Below, piece by piece: positions 39,686 to 49,772 of a stretch of DNA of 64,000 nt (position 1 is its first letter; each line of letters begins with the position of its first letter). The position numbers and the translations under genes are program-made. The stretch is from Pseudomonas serboccidentalis (GTDB lineage Bacteria > Pseudomonadota > Gammaproteobacteria > Pseudomonadales > Pseudomonadaceae). The stretch lies in NCBI RefSeq assembly GCF_028830055.1, contig NZ_CP101655.1, positions 1,202,132-1,266,131 of the forward strand. The letters are read 5' to 3'. The notes under the pieces were generated by a model. It saw only the letters and a list, made by a program, of their open reading frames with translations, was not told the DNA's origin and searched no databases.

Positions 39686-39970
39686 ATGAGCGAGCCGACA
39701 GACATCGACAACGACGAAGAAGAGTTCACCGAGGCTACGCTGATCGAAGCCATCGAGAACCAGATCGAAAGCGACAACCCGCCAGCGGCCAAGGCGACCT
39801 TCAACAAGCTGACCCTGGTGGGCGTCGAGCGCGAAGAGATCCTCAATCTGATGGCGCACGTGCTGGCCTACGAGATTGACGCCATGCTCGATGAAGACCG
39901 CGCCTTCGATACCGAATGGTATGAAACCGCGTTGCGTAAGTTGCCTGAGTTGCCACCCGAAAAACAGTAA
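39686..39970 (+). CDS. Small acidic protein, unknown function
   Basis: 94 residues, starting MSEPTDIDNDEEEFTEATLI, with a ribosome site (TTGAGGAG) well placed. No domain recognised; predicted helices (ATFNKLTLVGVEREEILNLM) and a strongly acidic start. It is divergent from the GST gene and ends before a REP element. The coding look (composition, SD, start) is convincing. Confidence 0.8.
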   Translation: MSEPTDIDNDEEEFTEATLIEAIENQIESDNPPAAKATFNKLTLVGVEREEILNLMAHVLAYEIDAMLDEDRAFDTEWYETALRKLPELPPEKQ

Positions 39971-39980
39971 ACCCCGATCC

Positions 39981-40069
39981 TGTAGGAGTGAGCCTGCTCG
40001 CGATTGCGTTCTTTCAGCAAAAAATTAGCTGACTGACACGGCGCAATCGCGAGCAGGCTCACTCCTACA
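39981..40069. repeat. REP-type palindrome pair (AGGAGTGAGCCTGCTCGCGAT family)
   Basis: TGTAGGAGTGAGCCTGCTCG and inverted partner about 45 bp later, the same subfamily as 16777. Confidence 0.9.
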
Positions 40070-40224
40070 ATGTTTGTTACGTATCCGCCGCACCATCTCC
40101 CGGCCCCTGACTACACTGGAATCCGCCTCAAGACAAAATCCCTGATCTGAGCACTGGACACGCCGCAAAAGCGGGTTCACCTTAGGGGCGCTGTCGTCCA
40201 ATTCCTAGAAAGTCTGGAGTCCTT

Positions 40225-40470
40225 ATGTCGCTTACCCCTGAGCTGGTTGCCGAACTGGAAGTCCTCGCACTCTTCAACCTGGACAGTTCCCAGGAAGGTT
40301 TGAAAATTCATCAGACCGCTGCCCCGAAGCACATCGCCGCTGCCCAACGTCTCTTTGAAAAAGAACTCACCGACCAGCCCGATGGCGGGTATCTGACCAG
40401 CCTGGGTCGCGATGCCGCGCAAAATGTGCAAACCGTGCTGACCATTCTGAGAGAGCAGCAAACCGCCTGA
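40225..40470 (+). CDS. TIGR02647 family protein
   Basis: 81 residues. MSLTPELVAELEVLALFNLD and TDQPDGGYLTSLGRDAAQ match the small DNA-protein-related TIGR02647 family, common beside cyaA in pseudomonads; its function is not known. A good ribosome site (GGAG) precedes it. Confidence 0.85.
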   Translation: MSLTPELVAELEVLALFNLDSSQEGLKIHQTAAPKHIAAAQRLFEKELTDQPDGGYLTSLGRDAAQNVQTVLTILREQQTA

Positions 40471-40653
40471 TTCCCCCCGCTTTTGCCCACGGGAACTCCT
40501 GCCACGGGATTTCCGCGGGCCTGCCTCGACCATCGCGATAGAAATCTGACGTCAAAAAACAAATTCAGCTTAAAAGTCCCGCTGCGCAAAGGCTAAACTG
40601 CCTCCCATTCCGAGACCCTCTTCGTCCGAGCCTGCGAGCCGGTTTGAGCTGAA

Positions 40654-43497
40654 ATGACGCGCACCCATGAAATCCGCCCCGACCTGGACGAAGGCATAGA
40701 CCGCAAGGTACTCAGCCAACTGCGTGCGCGTTTTCTCAAACTCAATGAAGGCCGTCTCGGCCGGGCCCTCGAAGGTCTGTCGACGCGCCAGCAAGGCGTA
40801 TTGACCCTGCTGCCGCTGTTCTTCCACGTCAATCATCCGCTGCTGCCAGGTTATGTCTCGAGCAGCACACCGGCCGGCCTGTCCAGCTACGAGCCGGACG
40901 CCAACGCGCTCGCCGAAGCCCAGCGCCTGACCCGATCGTTCTCCTACAAGCCACGCCACGGCAGCAACCCGCCACGGCCGATTCACGGGCTGTTTCTGAT
41001 GGGCAGCCTCGGCACGCTGGCCCAGGCCGATCAGAGCGACATGGACGTGTGGGTCTGCCACGCGCCGGACCTCAGTGAAAACGAGCTAACCGAACTGCGC
41101 AAAAAATGTCAGCTGCTTGAAGCCTGGGCCGCGACTCAGGGCGCCGAGGCGCATTTCTTCCTGATCGATCCGGTGCGTTTCGTCAAAGGCGAACGCGACA
41201 CCCAGCTGAGTTCCGAGAACTGCGGTACCACCCAGCATTACCTGTTGCTCGACGAGTTCTACCGCACCGCGATCTGGCTGGCCGGGCGCACGCCGATCTG
41301 GTGGCTGGTGCCGGTCTACGAGGAAAGTGCCTACGACGTTTACACCGACACGTTGTTGTCCAAGCGTTTCATCCGCGCCGATGAAACCCTCGACCTCGGG
41401 CATCTGGCAACGATTCCGCCAGGCGAGTTCATCGGAGCCGGATTGTGGCAACTGTTCAAAGGCATCGAATCACCGTACAAATCGGTGCTCAAACTGCTGT
41501 TGACCGAGGTCTATGCCAGCGAACACCCGCAGGTGCAGTGCCTGAGCCTGCGCTACAAAAAAGCCGTGTTCGCCAATCAACTGGATCTGGATGAGCTGGA
41601 TCCGTACATGGTCGTGTACCGGCGCATCGAGGAATACCTCACCGCCCGCAACGAACCGGAGCGCCTGGAGCTGGTGCGTCGTGCGCTGTACCTCAAGGTC
41701 AACCGCAAGCTCACCGGCAGCAGCCGCAGCCAGGGCTGGCAGCGTTCGCTGCTGGAGCGGCTGGCCAATGAGTGGCATTGGGATCAGCGCCAACTGGCGC
41801 TGCTTGACAGTCGCAGTCAGTGGAAAGTCCGTCAGGTCAGTGCCGAACGCCGCGCGCTGGTCAACGAGCTCAATTACAGCTATCGCTTCCTGACCCAGTT
41901 CGCCCGCACCGAACAGACCGTCAGCCTGATCAACAAACGCGATCTCAACGTGCTCGGACGACGGTTGTACGCCGCGTTCGAGCGCAAGGCCGACAAGGTC
42001 GAGTTCATCAACCCCGGGATCGCCCCGGACCTGGCCGAAGACACCCTGACCCTGGTGCAGTCGCCGAACAAAAAAGAGCCCGGGCAGACCCACTGGGGCC
42101 TGTACAACGGCAGCCTGACCGCGCTGGAATGGGAACACTTCGCACCGATCAAGCGCAGCCGCGAACTGCTCGAACTGCTGACCTGGTGCCATCGCAACGG
42201 CGTGATCGACAGCAGCACCCGTCTGGCCCTGCATCCGGGCAGCAGCGACCTGAGCGAGTTCGAGCTGTTCAACCTGCTCGGCAGCCTGCAACAGTGCATC
42301 GCCCTGCCTTTGCCCAGCGTCGCCGAGGAGCCGTTACTGCGCGCGGCCGTGCCGAGCGAAGTGCTGATGCTGATCAACGTCGGCGTCGATCCGCTCAAAC
42401 ATCACCGCGACCTGAACATTCTGATGACCACCGAGCGCACCGACTCGCTGAGTTACGCCGGGGTACGCGAAAACCTCGTGCTGACCCTGGATCAGGTCAC
42501 GCTCAACAGCTGGAACGAAGTGCTGGTCAATCGTTTCGACGGCCCCCACGCACTGCTCGACTGCCTGCGCGACTACCTCAACAATCTGCCGCGTGGCCTG
42601 CAGCAACCGTCCTTGAAGGTGCGCTGCTTCTGCCACAACCGCGCGCAGTTCATTGCCCGTCGCGTCGAAGAAATCGTCGAGACCGCGCAAAATCTGCTGC
42701 TCAGCGAGTTGAACCATCGCTACCTGATTCAGGTGCAACAGCACTATCACGTGCTGGAGCTGGTGCCGGGTCAGGTCAACCACGTCGCCCTCGCGACATT
42801 GCCGGCACTGCTGGAATATCTCGGCGAAGAGCAGGCACGTTACAGCCCGCTGCACCTCGATCCGATGGCGCTGGAAGAGCACGATCTGGCATTGATCCTG
42901 CCGATGGGCCAGCCGGAATCGATCCAGGTGTTCTACCGGATCACCGAACAACAGGCCGAACTGTACGTGCTGGATGAGTTCAATGCGCTGTGGCAGCAGC
43001 GCTTGCCCTATCACGACGAGCAAAGCCTTTTAGTCCCGCTGCAACGTTTCCTGCAATCGATCCTGTACCGACGTGAAGCACTGCTACCGATGGACGGCAG
43101 TCCGGCGATCAGCCTCGAGACATTGTATTACCAGTTGTTGCCTTCGGGCCCGGGGCGCGCGCGACGGGTCGAAGCACGGCCCGCGCCGCAAACTCCGGTC
43201 AACAAACCGTTCTACGACGTGCAGGCGATCATCGGCAAAGCTGCGCCCGGCGAGGTGCAGGTCACCCTGTATTGCAATCAACGGGAATTCAGCGAGCTGG
43301 AACATGGCGACCAGCTGTTTCGCGTGGTCGCTCGGGAAATCATCGAGCAACGCCGCGAAACCGAGCGCTATCGCTGCTACATCACCGATCTGGATCTGTC
43401 GGGCCTGCTCGGTGATGGTCAGAGTTCAAGCAATCTGTATCTGCGCTACAAGGCTGACCTGGAGCGCGCCCTGAACGAGGCGCTCGAACAGGTCTGA
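40654..43497 (+). CDS. cyaA: Class I adenylate cyclase
   Basis: 947 residues. The N-terminal catalytic domain has GLFLMGSLGTLAQADQSDMD, whose GS and DxD (SDMDVWVC) match the nucleotidyltransferase fold of class I cyclases. The C-terminal part is the regulatory region seen in enterobacterial CyaA. It makes cAMP for the Vfr/CRP regulator. The start codon has only a weak upstream ribosome site (GAGCTGAA). Its end is 7 bp from the convergent rnk gene. Confidence 0.95.
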   Translation: MTRTHEIRPDLDEGIDRKVLSQLRARFLKLNEGRLGRALEGLSTRQQGVLTLLPLFFHVNHPLLPGYVSSSTPAGLSSYEPDANALAEAQRLTRSFSYKPRHGSNPPRPIHGLFLMGSLGTLAQADQSDMDVWVCHAPDLSENELTELRKKCQLLEAWAATQGAEAHFFLIDPVRFVKGERDTQLSSENCGTTQHYLLLDEFYRTAIWLAGRTPIWWLVPVYEESAYDVYTDTLLSKRFIRADETLDLGHLATIPPGEFIGAGLWQLFKGIESPYKSVLKLLLTEVYASEHPQVQCLSLRYKKAVFANQLDLDELDPYMVVYRRIEEYLTARNEPERLELVRRALYLKVNRKLTGSSRSQGWQRSLLERLANEWHWDQRQLALLDSRSQWKVRQVSAERRALVNELNYSYRFLTQFARTEQTVSLINKRDLNVLGRRLYAAFERKADKVEFINPGIAPDLAEDTLTLVQSPNKKEPGQTHWGLYNGSLTALEWEHFAPIKRSRELLELLTWCHRNGVIDSSTRLALHPGSSDLSEFELFNLLGSLQQCIALPLPSVAEEPLLRAAVPSEVLMLINVGVDPLKHHRDLNILMTTERTDSLSYAGVRENLVLTLDQVTLNSWNEVLVNRFDGPHALLDCLRDYLNNLPRGLQQPSLKVRCFCHNRAQFIARRVEEIVETAQNLLLSELNHRYLIQVQQHYHVLELVPGQVNHVALATLPALLEYLGEEQARYSPLHLDPMALEEHDLALILPMGQPESIQVFYRITEQQAELYVLDEFNALWQQRLPYHDEQSLLVPLQRFLQSILYRREALLPMDGSPAISLETLYYQLLPSGPGRARRVEARPAPQTPVNKPFYDVQAIIGKAAPGEVQVTLYCNQREFSELEHGDQLFRVVAREIIEQRRETERYRCYITDLDLSGLLGDGQSSSNLYLRYKADLERALNEALEQV

Positions 43498-43504
43498 GAG
43501 GGGG

Positions 43505-43915
43505 TTACTCGCGGAAATCACCGCCGTTGGCCGGCTGCGATTCGACTTCCAGCAACGTCAGCTTCAGAGTCTTGCCACCCGGAGCCGGCCAGTCGATGTG
43601 CTGACCGACCTTCAGGCCCAGCAACGCGCTGCCGACCGGTGCCAGGATCGAGATCTTGCCTTCGTCGGCGTTGGCATCCTTGGGATAGACCAGCGTCAGG
43701 TGATAGTCCTTGCCACTGCCTTCTTCGCGGCAATGCACGCGGGAATTCATCGTCACGACATCGGCGGGCACTTCCTCGTGTCCGACCACGGTGTCAGCGC
43801 GATCCAGTTCGGTTTGCAGCGCGATCACGCCCGGCAGCGTGTCATCCAGGCTGTCGATCAGGCGCTCCAGACGTTGCACGTCCAGACGGGTAAGGGTGAT
43901 GGAAGGTGCGGTCAT
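43505..43915 (-). CDS. rnk: Rnk, nucleoside diphosphate kinase regulator
   Basis: 136 residues from the ATG at 43915 (MTAPSITLTRLDVQRLERLI). N-terminal coiled coil of the Rnk type, then a GreA/GreB-like C-terminal domain (STILAPVGSALLGLKVGQHIDWP, partly shown as ILAPVGSALLGLKVGQ). In E. coli it binds RNA polymerase and affects nucleotide pools. It follows cyaA in the conserved order. Confidence 0.92.
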   Translation of the reverse strand: MTAPSITLTRLDVQRLERLIDSLDDTLPGVIALQTELDRADTVVGHEEVPADVVTMNSRVHCREEGSGKDYHLTLVYPKDANADEGKISILAPVGSALLGLKVGQHIDWPAPGGKTLKLTLLEVESQPANGGDFRE

Positions 43916-43944
43916 GATCCGGGCAGACTCCTTTCTTCTGCACA

Positions 43945-43983
43945 CAAAAAAAGCAAAACCCCGCCAAAAAAGGCGGGGTTTTC
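43945..43983 (-). terminator. Terminator upstream of rnk
   Basis: AAAACCCCGCC AAAAA GGCGGGGTTTT, with a longer A/T tract on the minus-strand side (TTTGCTTTTTTT). It would end transcripts from the cyaY/DUF1289 side before rnk. Confidence 0.75.
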
Positions 43984-44066
43984 ACCAAGCCTCGATGGGT
44001 TGAGGCGTGTTCGGACACTATCACAGCTCAAAAAATATACAAGCCACCGCCGGACGACGCGCGATC

Positions 44067-44149
44067 CCTGTAAGAGCTGCCGCAGGCTGCGATCTTTGCT
44101 TTTAAAGGATCAAGATCAAAAGATCGCAGCCTGCGGCAGCGCCTACAGG
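44067..44149. repeat. REP-type palindrome that supplies the stop of the DUF1289 gene
   Basis: CCTGTAAGAGCTGCCGCAGG and its inverted copy, the family of 10519 and 17360. The right arm contains TAG in CCTGTAGG, which serves as the stop codon of the gene at 44143-44364. Confidence 0.88.
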
Positions 44150-44364
44150 GAGGTCGCTCTGCGATTGGCAGCCTGGGCAACAATCACCCGCCGCCGCTCA
44201 TCATCCGCCGAGCGCCACTCGCGAATGTCTTCGACATGCCGCGCGCAGCCGAGGCAGACCTTCTGTTCGTCCAGCCGGCACACACCCGTGCACGGCGACG
44301 GCACCGCCGGGCTGACGTTGCTGTAGAGCGGTTTGGGAGGACGAACAGGAGCGGTGCCAGTCAC
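44143..44364 (-). CDS. DUF1289 domain protein
   Basis: 73 residues from a GTG at 44364, chosen because GAAGG lies 11 bases upstream and the remaining frame upstream lies inside cyaY. It has SPCTGVCRLDEQKVCLGCAR with four cysteines, the DUF1289 motif for a small Fe-S or zinc protein. It starts 4 bp before the cyaY end (44369), so they form an operon. The stop codon lies within a REP element, which may have replaced a longer tail. Confidence 0.8.
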   Translation of the reverse strand: MTGTAPVRPPKPLYSNVSPAVPSPCTGVCRLDEQKVCLGCARHVEDIREWRSADDERRRVIVAQAANRRATSL

Positions 44365-44368
44365 GGAA

Positions 44369-44701
44369 TCACAAACCTTCGAAATCGAATTCGACGCCGG
44401 CCTGCTGCTTGACGATGCGCTCGAGCATTTCGCCCAGTTGCTCTTCGCTCTTGTCGCACATCCAGCGCTCACTTTCTTCGTCGTAGTCGAAGTGGAAACC
44501 ACCGGACACCGCCGCCAGCCACAGCTGACGAAGCGGCTCCTGGCGGCTGAAGATCAGTTGCGAGCCATTTTCGAACTTGACGGTCAAGACACCTGCCGAG
44601 CTCTCCAGGTCAATATCCAGGTCGCTGTCATCAAAGATATCTTCCAGCGTCTGCTGGGTAGCATCGACCAGATCGTGGAAACGGGCTTCGGACAAACTCA
44701 T
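44369..44701 (-). CDS. cyaY: CyaY, bacterial frataxin
   Basis: 110 residues from the ATG at 44701; the frame stays open far upstream but that part is antisense to dapF and lysA. MSLSEARFHDLVDATQQTLE and an acidic ridge DIFDDSDLDIDLE, then FSRQEPLRQLWLAA and the WMCDKSEEQL region. It binds iron and tunes Fe-S cluster assembly on IscS. Divergent from lppL-lysA. Confidence 0.95.
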   Translation of the reverse strand: MSLSEARFHDLVDATQQTLEDIFDDSDLDIDLESSAGVLTVKFENGSQLIFSRQEPLRQLWLAAVSGGFHFDYDEESERWMCDKSEEQLGEMLERIVKQQAGVEFDFEGL

Positions 44702-44812
44702 TGCGGCAACCTCAAAAAATGTCTGATCAGGCTCAAGCGCCGAAAGATACGGACGCTTCCGGCCGATTGCAAAGATTAACGACCAAGCACCGTTTCCCAT
44801 CCAGCACTGGCC

Positions 44813-44905
44813 CCTGTGGAGCGAGCTTGCTCGCCAAAGCGGTGTGTCGGCCAGCAAACATATCGAATGTACCGGCCTCTTCGCGAGCAAGCTCGCTCCC
44901 ACAGG
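44813..44905. repeat. REP-type palindrome pair
   Basis: CCTGTGGAGCGAGCTTGCTC and its inverted partner TTCGCGAGCAAGCTCGCTCC about 30 bp later. Confidence 0.88.
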
Positions 44906-44985
44906 AATTACCTGTATCCAACCGGTATCCAGAGAGCCCCGCCGGACGGGAGCCCCCTCGCATAGGCAAGCTGCCGGGTGGCCGG

Positions 44986-44991
44986 TATACT
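44986..44991 (+). promoter_or_regulatory. Candidate -10 element for the lppL-lysA-dapF operon
   Basis: TATACT, 34 bp before the lppL ATG, preceded by CCGG. A matching -35 is not clear. Confidence 0.4.
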
Positions 44992-45025
44992 CCGGCGCAA
45001 TTAACGCATTTTCAAGGATTTCGCC

Positions 45026-45199
45026 ATGAAGCGCCTGATCTCTTCCCTTGCTGCGCTCGTCGCGGTTGCCTGCCTCGTTTCGGCCTGTGGTCAAAAAGGC
45101 CCGCTGTACCTGCCGGATGACGATCAGGACCCGGCCGAACAAGCCCAGTCTTCGCAAAAGCAGCCGTCCAAAGCACACAAGCACGACGTTTACCAATAA
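45026..45199 (+). CDS. lppL: LppL, small lipoprotein (LptM/YifL family)
   Basis: 57 residues. [22 protein letters not shown]: the lipobox VSAC gives lipidated Cys21, followed by [15 protein letters not shown], the GQxGPLYxP motif of LptM/YifL. In E. coli LptM helps oxidative assembly of the LptD translocon. It lies just ahead of lysA, 9 bp apart, as in other pseudomonads. AAGGA precedes the ATG. Confidence 0.93.
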   Translation: MKRLISSLAALVAVACLVSACGQKGPLYLPDDDQDPAEQAQSSQKQPSKAHKHDVYQ

Positions 45200-45208
45200 G
45201 GGATCGCC

Positions 45209-46456
45209 ATGGACGCTTTTAACTACCGTGGCGGGGAGCTGTTCGCGGAAGGTGTGGCGCTGTCCGCCATCGCCGACCGCTTCGGCACGCCCACCTACGT
45301 TTACTCGCGCGCACACATCGAAGCCCAGTATCTGGCCTACGCCGACGCATTGGCCGGCATGCCGCACCTGGTCTGCTACGCGGTAAAGGCCAACTCCAAC
45401 CTCGGCGTGCTGAATGTCCTGGCCCGTCTCGGTGCCGGTTTCGACATCGTTTCCCGTGGTGAGCTGGAGCGTGTGCTGGCCGCTGGCGGCAGCCCCGACA
45501 AGATCGTGTTCTCCGGCGTCGGCAAGACCCGTGACGACATGCGTCGCGCCCTGGAAGTCGGCGTGCACTGCTTCAACGTCGAATCCACCGACGAGCTCGA
45601 GCGCCTGCAAGTGGTCGCCGCCGAGCTGGGCGTTCGCGCCCCGATCTCGCTGCGCGTGAACCCGGACGTCGATGCCGGCACCCACCCGTACATTTCCACC
45701 GGTCTCAAAGAGAACAAGTTCGGTATCGCCATTGCCGACGCCGAAGACGTGTACGTGCGTGCCGCGCATCTGCCGAACCTGGAAGTGGTCGGCGTCGATT
45801 GCCACATCGGTTCGCAACTGACCACCCTGCCACCGTTCCTCGATGCCCTCGACCGCCTGCTGGATCTGGTCGACCGCCTCGGCGATTGCGGCATTCACCT
45901 GCGCCACATCGATCTCGGTGGTGGCCTGGGCGTGCGTTATCGCGATGAAGAGCCGCCACTGGCCGGCGATTACATCAAGGCTGTGCGCGAACGCCTGAAC
46001 GGTCGTGATCTGGCGCTGGTGTTCGAACCGGGCCGCTTCATTGTCGCCAACGCCGGCGTACTGCTGACCCAGGTTGAGTACCTCAAGCACACTGAACACA
46101 AGGATTTCGCCATCGTCGATGCGGCGATGAACGATTTGATCCGCCCGGCCTTGTATCAGGCCTGGATGGACGTCACCGCAGTCAAACCGCGTGACACCGC
46201 CGCGCGTCAATACGACGTGGTCGGCCCGATCTGCGAAACCGGTGACTTCCTTGCCAAGGACCGTGAACTGGCGCTGGAAGAAGGCGACCTGCTGGCCGTG
46301 CATTCGGCGGGTGCCTACGGCTTCGTCATGAGTTCCAACTACAACACCCGTGGCCGTGCCGCTGAAGTGTTGGTAGACGGTGATCAGGTTTTTGAAGTGC
46401 GTCGCCGCGAAACCGTGGCCGAGCTGTTTGCCGGCGAAAGCCTGCTGCCGGAGTAA
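45209..46456 (+). CDS. lysA: Diaminopimelate decarboxylase
   Basis: 415 residues. PLP lysine in HLVCYAVKANSNLGVL (near residue 60), the glycine loop LGGGLGVRY and the FEPGRFIVANAG motif; the C-terminal CGD-like PICETGDFLAKDREL is present. It converts meso-diaminopimelate to lysine. In an operon with dapF, which makes its substrate. Confidence 0.97.
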   Translation: MDAFNYRGGELFAEGVALSAIADRFGTPTYVYSRAHIEAQYLAYADALAGMPHLVCYAVKANSNLGVLNVLARLGAGFDIVSRGELERVLAAGGSPDKIVFSGVGKTRDDMRRALEVGVHCFNVESTDELERLQVVAAELGVRAPISLRVNPDVDAGTHPYISTGLKENKFGIAIADAEDVYVRAAHLPNLEVVGVDCHIGSQLTTLPPFLDALDRLLDLVDRLGDCGIHLRHIDLGGGLGVRYRDEEPPLAGDYIKAVRERLNGRDLALVFEPGRFIVANAGVLLTQVEYLKHTEHKDFAIVDAAMNDLIRPALYQAWMDVTAVKPRDTAARQYDVVGPICETGDFLAKDRELALEEGDLLAVHSAGAYGFVMSSNYNTRGRAAEVLVDGDQVFEVRRRETVAELFAGESLLPE

Positions 46457-46459
46457 CCC

Positions 46460-47290
46460 ATGCTGCTGCGTTTTACCAAAATGCACGGCCTGGGCAATGA
46501 CTTCATGGTTCTCGACCTGGTCAGCCAGCACGCGCATATTCAGCCCAAGCACGCCAAGCAATGGGGCGACCGGCACACCGGTATCGGTTTCGACCAGTTG
46601 CTGATCGTCGAAGCGCCGAGCAACCCGGACGTGGATTTCCGTTACCGGATCTTCAACTCCGATGGCTCGGAAGTGGAACAGTGCGGCAACGGTGCGCGCT
46701 GCTTCGCCCGCTTCGTGCTCGACAAGCGCCTGACCGCCAAGCGCAAGATTCGCGTCGAGACCAAGGGCGGCATCATCGAGCTGGACGTGCGTAACGACGG
46801 CCAGATCGGCGTCAACATGGGCGCGCCGCGCCTGGTGCCGGCGGACATTCCGTTCGAAGCGCCAGCGCAAGCCTCCAGCTATCAGCTGGAAGTCGACGGC
46901 ACGACGGTCGAACTGGCCGCCGTGTCGATGGGCAACCCCCATGCGGTGCTGCGCGTGCAGGACATCAACAACGCACCGGTGCATGAACTGGGGCCGAAAA
47001 TCGAACACCATCCGCGCTTCCCGGCGCGGGTCAATGTCGGTTTCATCCAGGTCATCGACCGCAACCGCGCGCAATTGCGCGTCTGGGAACGCGGAGCCGG
47101 GGAAACCCAGGCCTGCGGCACCGGCGCCTGCGCTGCGGCTGTCGCGGCAATCAGTCAGGGGTGGATGGATTCGCCGCTGTTGATCGACCTGCCCGGCGGG
47201 CGTCTGTCCATTGAATGGGCAGGCCCTGGCCAACCGGTGCTGATGACCGGTCCGGCAGTGCGTGTATACGAAGGACAAGTGCGTCTTTGA
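46460..47290 (+). CDS. dapF: Diaminopimelate epimerase
   Basis: 276 residues. Both catalytic cysteines are visible: EQCGNGARC (near 73) and QACGTGACA (near 217). [20 protein letters not shown] is the standard start. It turns LL- into meso-diaminopimelate for lysine and peptidoglycan. Starts 3 bp after lysA. Confidence 0.97.
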   Translation: MLLRFTKMHGLGNDFMVLDLVSQHAHIQPKHAKQWGDRHTGIGFDQLLIVEAPSNPDVDFRYRIFNSDGSEVEQCGNGARCFARFVLDKRLTAKRKIRVETKGGIIELDVRNDGQIGVNMGAPRLVPADIPFEAPAQASSYQLEVDGTTVELAAVSMGNPHAVLRVQDINNAPVHELGPKIEHHPRFPARVNVGFIQVIDRNRAQLRVWERGAGETQACGTGACAAAVAAISQGWMDSPLLIDLPGGRLSIEWAGPGQPVLMTGPAVRVYEGQVRL

Positions 47291-47303
47291 GTGAGCAGAA
47301 GCC

Positions 47304-48029
47304 ATGACCGATAAGCCTCAGGTACCCGCCCGACAGTCCGACGAATCAGCGTCCGAGAGCCTGGAGGCGGCAGCGGTTGCCGCGTACCTGGAGGCTCATC
47401 CGGACTTTTTCGTCGAGCACGAAGAACTGCTGCCCGCCATGCGCATTCCCCACCGACGCGGTGACACCGTGTCGCTGGTCGAACGGCAGATGACCATCCT
47501 GCGCGACCGTAACATCGAGATGCGCCACCGCCTCTCGCAGTTGATGGACGTGGCCCGCGACAACGATCGCCTGTTCGACAAGACCCGCCGCCTGATCCTG
47601 TCCCTGATGGACGCTGCCAGCCTCGAAGACGTGGTGATCAGCGTCGAAGACAGCCTGCGCCAGGACTTCCAGGTGCCTTTTGTCAGCCTGATCCTGCTCG
47701 GCGACAACCCGGCCCCGGTCGGCCGCTGGGTGACTCACGCCGATGCACAAACCGCGATCGGCGGCCTGCTCACCGAAGGCAAAAGCGTCAGCGGCACCCT
47801 GCGTGAACATGAGCTGGACTTCCTGTTCGGCGAAGAGCAGCGCAAGCAGATCGGCTCCACCGCCGTGGTCGCCGTCAGCCATCAAGGCATCCACGGCATT
47901 CTGGCGATCGCCAGCCGCGATCCGCAGCACTACAAGAGCTCGGTCGGCACGCTGTTCCTGAGCTACATCGCCGAAGTCATGGGCCGCGTGCTGCCACGGG
48001 TCAACAGCTCCCTGCGCTCGGTACGCTGA
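47304..48029 (+). CDS. DUF484 family protein (GAF-like)
   Basis: 241 residues. [20 protein letters not shown] and [18 protein letters not shown] are the DUF484 hallmarks; the C-terminal GAF-like domain ends with [18 protein letters not shown]. It always lies between dapF and xerC; function not known. It is 13 bp after dapF and 2 bp before xerC. Confidence 0.92.
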   Translation: MTDKPQVPARQSDESASESLEAAAVAAYLEAHPDFFVEHEELLPAMRIPHRRGDTVSLVERQMTILRDRNIEMRHRLSQLMDVARDNDRLFDKTRRLILSLMDAASLEDVVISVEDSLRQDFQVPFVSLILLGDNPAPVGRWVTHADAQTAIGGLLTEGKSVSGTLREHELDFLFGEEQRKQIGSTAVVAVSHQGIHGILAIASRDPQHYKSSVGTLFLSYIAEVMGRVLPRVNSSLRSVR

Positions 48030-48031
48030 GC

Positions 48032-48931
48032 ATGGAACGGCAACTGGACGCTTACTGCGAACACCTGCGCAGTGAGCGACAGGTGTCGCCGCACACCCTG
48101 TCGGCCTACCGCCGCGACCTCGATAAAGTCCTCGGCTGGTGCGTCAAACAGAACATCGGCAGTTGGGCCGCGCTGGACATCCAGCGCCTGCGCAGCCTGA
48201 TCGCCCGCCTGCATGCACAGGGCCAGTCTTCGCGCAGCCTCGCCCGATTGCTCTCGGCGGTGCGCGGACTCTATCACTACCTCAATCGCGAAGGCCTGTG
48301 CGACCACGATCCGGCCACCGGGCTGGCCCCGCCGAAGGGCGAACGTCGCCTGCCGAAAACCCTCGACACCGACCGCGCACTGCAACTGCTTGAAGGTGCG
48401 GTCGAGGACGACTTTCTGGCACGGCGTGATCAGGCGATTCTTGAGCTGTTCTATTCCTCCGGCCTGCGCCTGTCCGAACTGACCGGGCTCAACCTCGATC
48501 AACTCGATCTGGCCGACGGCATGGTCCAGGTGCTCGGCAAGGGCAGCAAGACCCGCCTGCTGCCAGTCGGCAAAAAAGCCCGTGAAGCACTGGAACAGTG
48601 GCTGCCATTGCGGGCCATGACCAACCCGGCGGACGACGCCGTGTTTGTCAGCCAGCAAGGTCGACGCCTCGGCCCACGGGCGATTCAGGTCCGGGTCAAA
48701 CTGGCCGGCGAGCGCGAGCTGGGGCAGAACCTGCACCCACACATGCTGCGGCACTCCTTCGCCAGCCACTTGCTGGAATCCTCGCAGGACCTGCGCGCGG
48801 TGCAGGAACTGCTCGGCCACTCGGACATCAAGACCACGCAGATCTACACCCACCTGGACTTCCAGCACCTGGCGGCGGTCTACGACAGCGCCCATCCACG
48901 GGCCAAACGCAGCAAAGGCGATGATTCATGA
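48032..48931 (+). CDS. xerC: Site-specific tyrosine recombinase XerC
   Basis: 299 residues. N-terminal SAM-like core-binding domain ([20 protein letters not shown]), then the catalytic domain with the active-site set: Arg in [39 protein letters not shown] (Tyr nucleophile). With XerD it resolves chromosome dimers at dif. Overlaps the HAD gene by four bases. Confidence 0.97.
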   Translation: MERQLDAYCEHLRSERQVSPHTLSAYRRDLDKVLGWCVKQNIGSWAALDIQRLRSLIARLHAQGQSSRSLARLLSAVRGLYHYLNREGLCDHDPATGLAPPKGERRLPKTLDTDRALQLLEGAVEDDFLARRDQAILELFYSSGLRLSELTGLNLDQLDLADGMVQVLGKGSKTRLLPVGKKAREALEQWLPLRAMTNPADDAVFVSQQGRRLGPRAIQVRVKLAGERELGQNLHPHMLRHSFASHLLESSQDLRAVQELLGHSDIKTTQIYTHLDFQHLAAVYDSAHPRAKRSKGDDS

Positions 48932-49635
48932 ACATCCAGTTGATCACCTTCGACCTCGACGACACCCTGTGGGACACCGCCCCGGTGATCGTCGGTGCCG
49001 AAGCGGTATTGCGCGAATGGCTGAGCGAACACGCACCGAACCTGGGCGCGGTGCCGGTGGAGCATCTGTGGGCGATTCGCGAGCGCGTACTGGCCAGCGA
49101 GCCGGGGCTCAAGCACCGCATCAGCGCGTTGCGCCGGCGCGTACTGTTCCATGCGCTGGAAGAAGCCGGGTACGCCCACGGCGAAGCCTCGGATATGGCC
49201 GACAAGAGCTTTGAAGTATTCCTGCATGCACGGCATCAGATCACGGTATTTCCCGAGGTCGAACCGACCCTGGAAATCCTCGCCAACCACTACGCCCTCG
49301 GCGTGGTCACCAATGGCAACGCCGACGTGCGCCGGCTGGGGCTGGCGGATTATTTCAAGTTTGCGTTATGCGCCGAGGATATCGGCATCGCCAAACCGGA
49401 TGCGCGGCTGTTCCACGAGGCCCTGCAGCGCGGTGGCGTGAGCGCTGACGTGGCAGTGCACATTGGTGATCATCCGGGCGATGACATCGCCGGGGCACAG
49501 CAGGCGGGCATGCGCGCGATCTGGTTCAACCCGGCGGGCAAGGCCTGGGAAGCCGAGCGTCAGCCGGATGCCGAGATCCGCAGCCTGACCGATCTGCCGG
49601 CAGTGCTGGCGCGCTGGAATGCCACCTCCAACTAA
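48928..49635 (+). CDS. HAD-superfamily hydrolase
   Basis: 235 residues. HAD motif [11 protein letters not shown] (8-17), motif [10 protein letters not shown] and motif [18 protein letters not shown] ... [13 protein letters not shown]. Small cap (subclass I). Probable phosphatase; related to the pseudomonad/E. coli proteins that follow xerC (YigB-like, which hydrolyses FMN in flavin synthesis). The specific substrate is inference. Confidence 0.9.
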   Translation: MNIQLITFDLDDTLWDTAPVIVGAEAVLREWLSEHAPNLGAVPVEHLWAIRERVLASEPGLKHRISALRRRVLFHALEEAGYAHGEASDMADKSFEVFLHARHQITVFPEVEPTLEILANHYALGVVTNGNADVRRLGLADYFKFALCAEDIGIAKPDARLFHEALQRGGVSADVAVHIGDHPGDDIAGAQQAGMRAIWFNPAGKAWEAERQPDAEIRSLTDLPAVLARWNATSN

Positions 49636-49644
49636 CACCGTTCC

Positions 49645-49738
49645 CTTGTAGGCCTTCGCCTGCTCGCGATAGCGGTGTATCAGTCAACATAGATGTATCT
49701 GACACTCCGCTATCGCGAGCAGGCGAAGGCCTACAGGG
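49645..49738. repeat. REP-type palindrome pair (GTAGGCCTTCGCCTGCTCGCG family)
   Basis: TTGTAGGCCTTCGCCTGCTC and its inverted copy around a 30-bp loop, after the xerC-HAD operon. This subfamily occurs once in the window. Confidence 0.88.
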
Positions 49739-49772
49739 GATCGCGTGCACCCGAATGTTTATTCCATGCATG

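Larger units (their letters stand above)
44702..45025. other. Divergent control region between cyaY and lppL
   Basis: 324 bp holding a REP pair (44813-44905) and a candidate promoter for lppL (44986-44991). Nothing else was recognised. Confidence 0.5.

Noticed and set aside
44702..47305. Very long minus-strand frame upstream of cyaY, nearly 1,000 codons in total
   Set aside because: It is antisense to lysA and dapF, whose products are unmistakable; GC-rich codon use leaves the opposite strand open. Only its last 110 codons (cyaY) are real.
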